A stretch of 6,991 nt of DNA. It comes from JAHEYG01 sp040403535. GTDB lineage: Bacteria; Bacteroidota; Bacteroidia; B-17B0; Aurantibacillaceae. Below the pieces are notes generated by a model. The model ran no database searches. It was not told where the DNA came from and worked only from the letters and a program-made list of their open reading frames with translations. Positions within the stretch are counted from its first letter, which is position 1, and each line of letters begins with the position of its first letter. A program made the position numbers and the translations under genes. Where the stretch lies: positions 1 through 6,991 of the forward strand of contig JBBAKL010000106.1 in the NCBI GenBank assembly GCA_040403535.1, written 5' to 3'. This document shows, piece by piece, positions 5,929 through 6,991 of this stretch.

Positions 5929-6551
5929 ATTTCGATTAGTGTAAAGTTTGTTAATTGATTAGCTTTAAAAATCTTTATCGCTTCGTACCATCGCGCGTCC
6001 GGAACGACCATACAACCGGCGCTCCAATTATCGACCGCTGAGCCTATTCCGGCCCGGTGAAAGTTTATTCCGAAGTGGCCTGTTTGCTTAGTTACCCTGT
6101 TAATGACATTATCTTTATTCCCGTCTCGATATATTTCTATCGAACCGGATTGAAAAAAATAAGGCGCACCGAGCCAAAGTGTCGACCAAGTTCCGGAGGT
6201 TATAAATTTGTGCGAGTTTATAACCTGCTGTTCAGTTGCGACTGCCGTACCTGTGACGCCGCCAACGGTCAAAGGGTTGTAAACGTAAAAATTACCCGCC
6301 TTTGTGCTGCACGGCATAATCAGATCCACTATTCCGTTGTTGAACCGGACGCAAATGTCAGTAAATCGATTATCGAAGTTTTGATTTAACCTGAGCCAAA
6401 CAAATTCTGTTTGCGGTTGTTTCCAGTTTTTACCGGTGATAAGGTCGTTTATAAATTGTTTAGTACCGGATAAAGTTTGCGGTCCGATAATGCCGTCAAT
6501 ATTGCCGTTGTAGTAGCCTCTTGCCTTTAATATTGTTTGTAAATTTGACAT
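5925..6551 (-). CDS. Endolysin candidate: peptidoglycan-binding + L,D-transpeptidase (YkuD)-like domain
   Basis: The N-terminus (about 3-35: LQTILKARGYYNGNIDGIIGPQTLSGTKQF) is a peptidoglycan-binding repeat of the PG_binding_1 type, with the 'GYYxGxIDGIxGPxT' core. The C-terminal part holds TGHFGINFHRAGIG (157-170) and WSAGCMVVP (176-184). That histidine followed by a Ser-x-Gly-Cys motif resembles L,D-transpeptidase/carboxypeptidase catalytic centres, with Cys180 as the likely nucleophile and His159 or His165 as partner. Similar 'FGINIHR...WSAGC' proteins are common in phages. There is no signal peptide, so export would need a holin or other route. It is the first gene behind the divergent promoter and is coupled to the ParB-like gene by ATGA. 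Cell-wall cleavage at lysis is the most likely job; a role in entry is possible. The enzyme class is inferred from motifs only. Confidence 0.75.
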   Translation of the reverse strand: MSNLQTILKARGYYNGNIDGIIGPQTLSGTKQFINDLITGKNWKQPQTEFVWLRLNQNFDNRFTDICVRFNNGIVDLIMPCSTKAGNFYVYNPLTVGGVTGTAVATEQQVINSHKFITSGTWSTLWLGAPYFFQSGSIEIYRDGNKDNVINRVTKQTGHFGINFHRAGIGSAVDNWSAGCMVVPDARWYEAIKIFKANQLTNFTLIEI

Positions 6552-6570
6552 TGTGATATGAATATTATTA

Positions 6571-6602
6571 CAAATATAGTGAGGTAAATTGATAAAATCA
6601 AA
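6571..6602 (-). promoter_or_regulatory. Leftward Bacteroidetes-type promoter for the phage operon
   Basis: On the minus strand TTTG (6602-6599) is followed after 20 bases by TATATTTG (6578-6571). This is a full match to the Bacteroidetes housekeeping promoter (TTG, 17-23 bases, TAnnTTTG). Transcription would start near 6565 and give a leader of about 14 bases before the ATG at 6551. Apart from one weak -7-only match at 860, it is the only good promoter I saw for the leftward genes. Confidence 0.7.
6589..6601. repeat. Inverted repeat at the centre of the divergent promoters (possible operator)
   Basis: TTGAT, three bases (AAA), ATCAA: a 5-bp perfect dyad centred at 6595. The two -7 boxes (6571-6578 and 6612-6619) are placed symmetrically around the same centre, and both -33 TTG elements lie in the arms. 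A dimeric regulator bound here could control both directions. No regulator gene is visible in the window. Confidence 0.55.
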
Positions 6603-6619
6603 TATTGTTTTTATATTTG
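6589..6619 (+). promoter_or_regulatory. Rightward Bacteroidetes-type promoter
   Basis: TTG (6589-6591), 20 bases, then TATATTTG (6612-6619), the same architecture as the leftward promoter. Transcription would start near 6626 and run through the hairpin at 6672-6703 into the small gene at 6715. Confidence 0.65.
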
Positions 6620-6642
6620 TGTCATCTTGTTTTTTTTGATGT

Positions 6643-6693
6643 ATGAAATCGTGTTATAATTTAAGTGTGTTACCCTGTTGTCCTTTAAGATAG
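6643..6693 (+). CDS. Possible 16-residue leader peptide overlapping the hairpin
   Basis: A short open frame in the predicted rightward leader, MKSCYNLSVLPCCPLR, with its TAG stop at 6691-6693 inside the hairpin stem. It holds three cysteines (4, 12, 13). Its position would let a translating ribosome block the terminator-like hairpin, as leader peptides do in attenuation. A 16-codon frame is easily random, so this is a low-confidence call. No Shine-Dalgarno site is visible. Confidence 0.2.
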   Translation: MKSCYNLSVLPCCPLR

Positions 6694-6703
6694 CAGGGTT
6701 TTT
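6672..6703 (+). terminator. Rho-independent terminator-like hairpin in the leader of the rightward gene
   Basis: ACCCTG (6672-6677) pairs with CAGGGT (6694-6699). The stem extends inward through T-G, T-A, G-T, T-A and C-G pairs, giving 11 bp with two wobbles around a 6-base loop (CTTTAA). The 3' arm runs into five T bases (6699-6703). The T-tract is only on the plus strand, so it acts rightward. It lies 11 bases before the ATG at 6715, so it could attenuate that gene or end a small RNA of about 75-80 bases. Confidence 0.65.
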
Positions 6704-6714
6704 AATTTTAAGGT

Positions 6715-6978
6715 ATGGATAAAAGATATGTTTACATTTTGACTGGCGTTATTGTTTTTGCGCTTAGTGTGGTTTATGTAGTTTGGAATCAAACATCGAC
6801 TATAAATAAAATATTTACTGAGCATCGAGAACAACTTCAAACAGAAATAAAAGCTATTCGAGCTGAAAGATTAGTTTTAAAAAGTATGATTGACAGTTTG
6901 GAGGTTAAAATCAATTTAGATAAAAAGGAATTGTTGAACGATATAGATAACTTTCTAAAAAAGTATGGTAAAAAATAG
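6715..6978 (+). CDS. Small single-pass membrane protein with coiled coil (87 aa, possible spanin-like)
   Basis: The only rightward gene. It begins MDKR, then has one hydrophobic segment (residues about 5-24, YVYILTGVIVFALSVVYVVW), then a long charged helix (about 27-84) with heptad-like spacing of I/L/V residues: a coiled coil with little else. The Lys/Arg-rich N-terminus suggests N-in orientation with the coiled coil outside the membrane. That shape, next to a lytic enzyme gene, fits an inner-membrane spanin of the Rz type, but such small proteins also occur in other roles (membrane anchors, superinfection exclusion). No sequence motif decides between them. Its leader holds a terminator-like hairpin 11 bases before the ATG. 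The bases AAGG sit too close to the ATG for a standard Shine-Dalgarno site. No partner outer-membrane lipoprotein is visible before the window ends. Confidence 0.7.
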   Translation: MDKRYVYILTGVIVFALSVVYVVWNQTSTINKIFTEHREQLQTEIKAIRAERLVLKSMIDSLEVKINLDKKELLNDIDNFLKKYGKK

Positions 6979-6991
6979 TCTTTTCTTAGTG

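Noticed and set aside
6057..6389. Plus-strand open frame of 110 codons opposite the endolysin candidate.
   Set aside because: Antisense to a gene with clear domain motifs on the minus strand; no promoter or start context.
6655..6660. TATAAT, an E. coli-type -10 box on the plus strand.
   Set aside because: No -35 element is suitably spaced, and the surrounding signals follow the Bacteroidetes TAnnTTTG form. It lies inside the predicted leader of a better promoter.
1..6991. CRISPR arrays, tRNA genes, insertion sequences, integrase or attachment sites.
   Set aside because: I looked for regular repeats, tRNA-like cloverleaf ends, transposase motifs and terminal inverted repeats and saw none. 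The only repeats are the 11-bp duplication and the promoter dyad.

Overview
This window reads as part of a tailed-phage or prophage genome from a Bacteroidetes (Flavobacteria-like) host. Three things support that. The promoters fit the Bacteroidetes consensus (TTG, about 20 bases, TAnnTTTG). The genes have no clear Shine-Dalgarno sites. Two small genes match families common in that phylum's phages (DUF3127 and DUF5681). Nothing in the window proves whether it is a free phage or an integrated prophage: I see no integrase, attachment site or host gene.

All genes but one lie on the minus strand and form one tightly packed leftward operon, read here from high to low coordinates. It starts at a promoter near 6571-6602. 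The order is: a peptidoglycan-binding/L,D-transpeptidase-like endolysin candidate (6551-5925), a ParB-like protein with a Cys-rich tail (5928-5404), a radical SAM enzyme (5407-4010), an SSB-like OB-fold protein (3991-3659), a DUF5681 candidate small terminase (3637-3299), the large terminase (3302-2106), an unrecognised 113-residue protein (2098-1757), a probable tail assembly chaperone with a -1 frameshift extension (1764-1066, extended to 869), a candidate tail terminator (836-261), and an HK97 gp10-like protein cut by the window edge (264-1). Four junctions are ATGA stop/start overlaps, so neighbouring genes are probably translationally coupled. At the right end a small membrane-anchored coiled-coil gene (6715-6978) is transcribed the other way.

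The most interesting parts are these. (1) The radical SAM gene is about 22-28% GC in sampled lines, against about 40-48% in neighbouring genes. The low-GC stretch also covers the 3' end of the ParB-like gene, which suggests a recently acquired cassette coupled to that protein. (2) A T9A slippery run joins two overlapping frames into a likely G/GT-type chaperone pair. (3) The two divergent promoters are arranged as a near-perfect dyad centred at 6595, and the rightward leader holds a terminator-like hairpin overlapped by a 16-codon ORF. (4) The gene order after the large terminase is unusual: no portal follows, and the tail-completion genes appear in reverse of the usual order.

No stretch over 300 bases lacks a gene. 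No tRNA, rRNA, CRISPR array or insertion sequence was seen.
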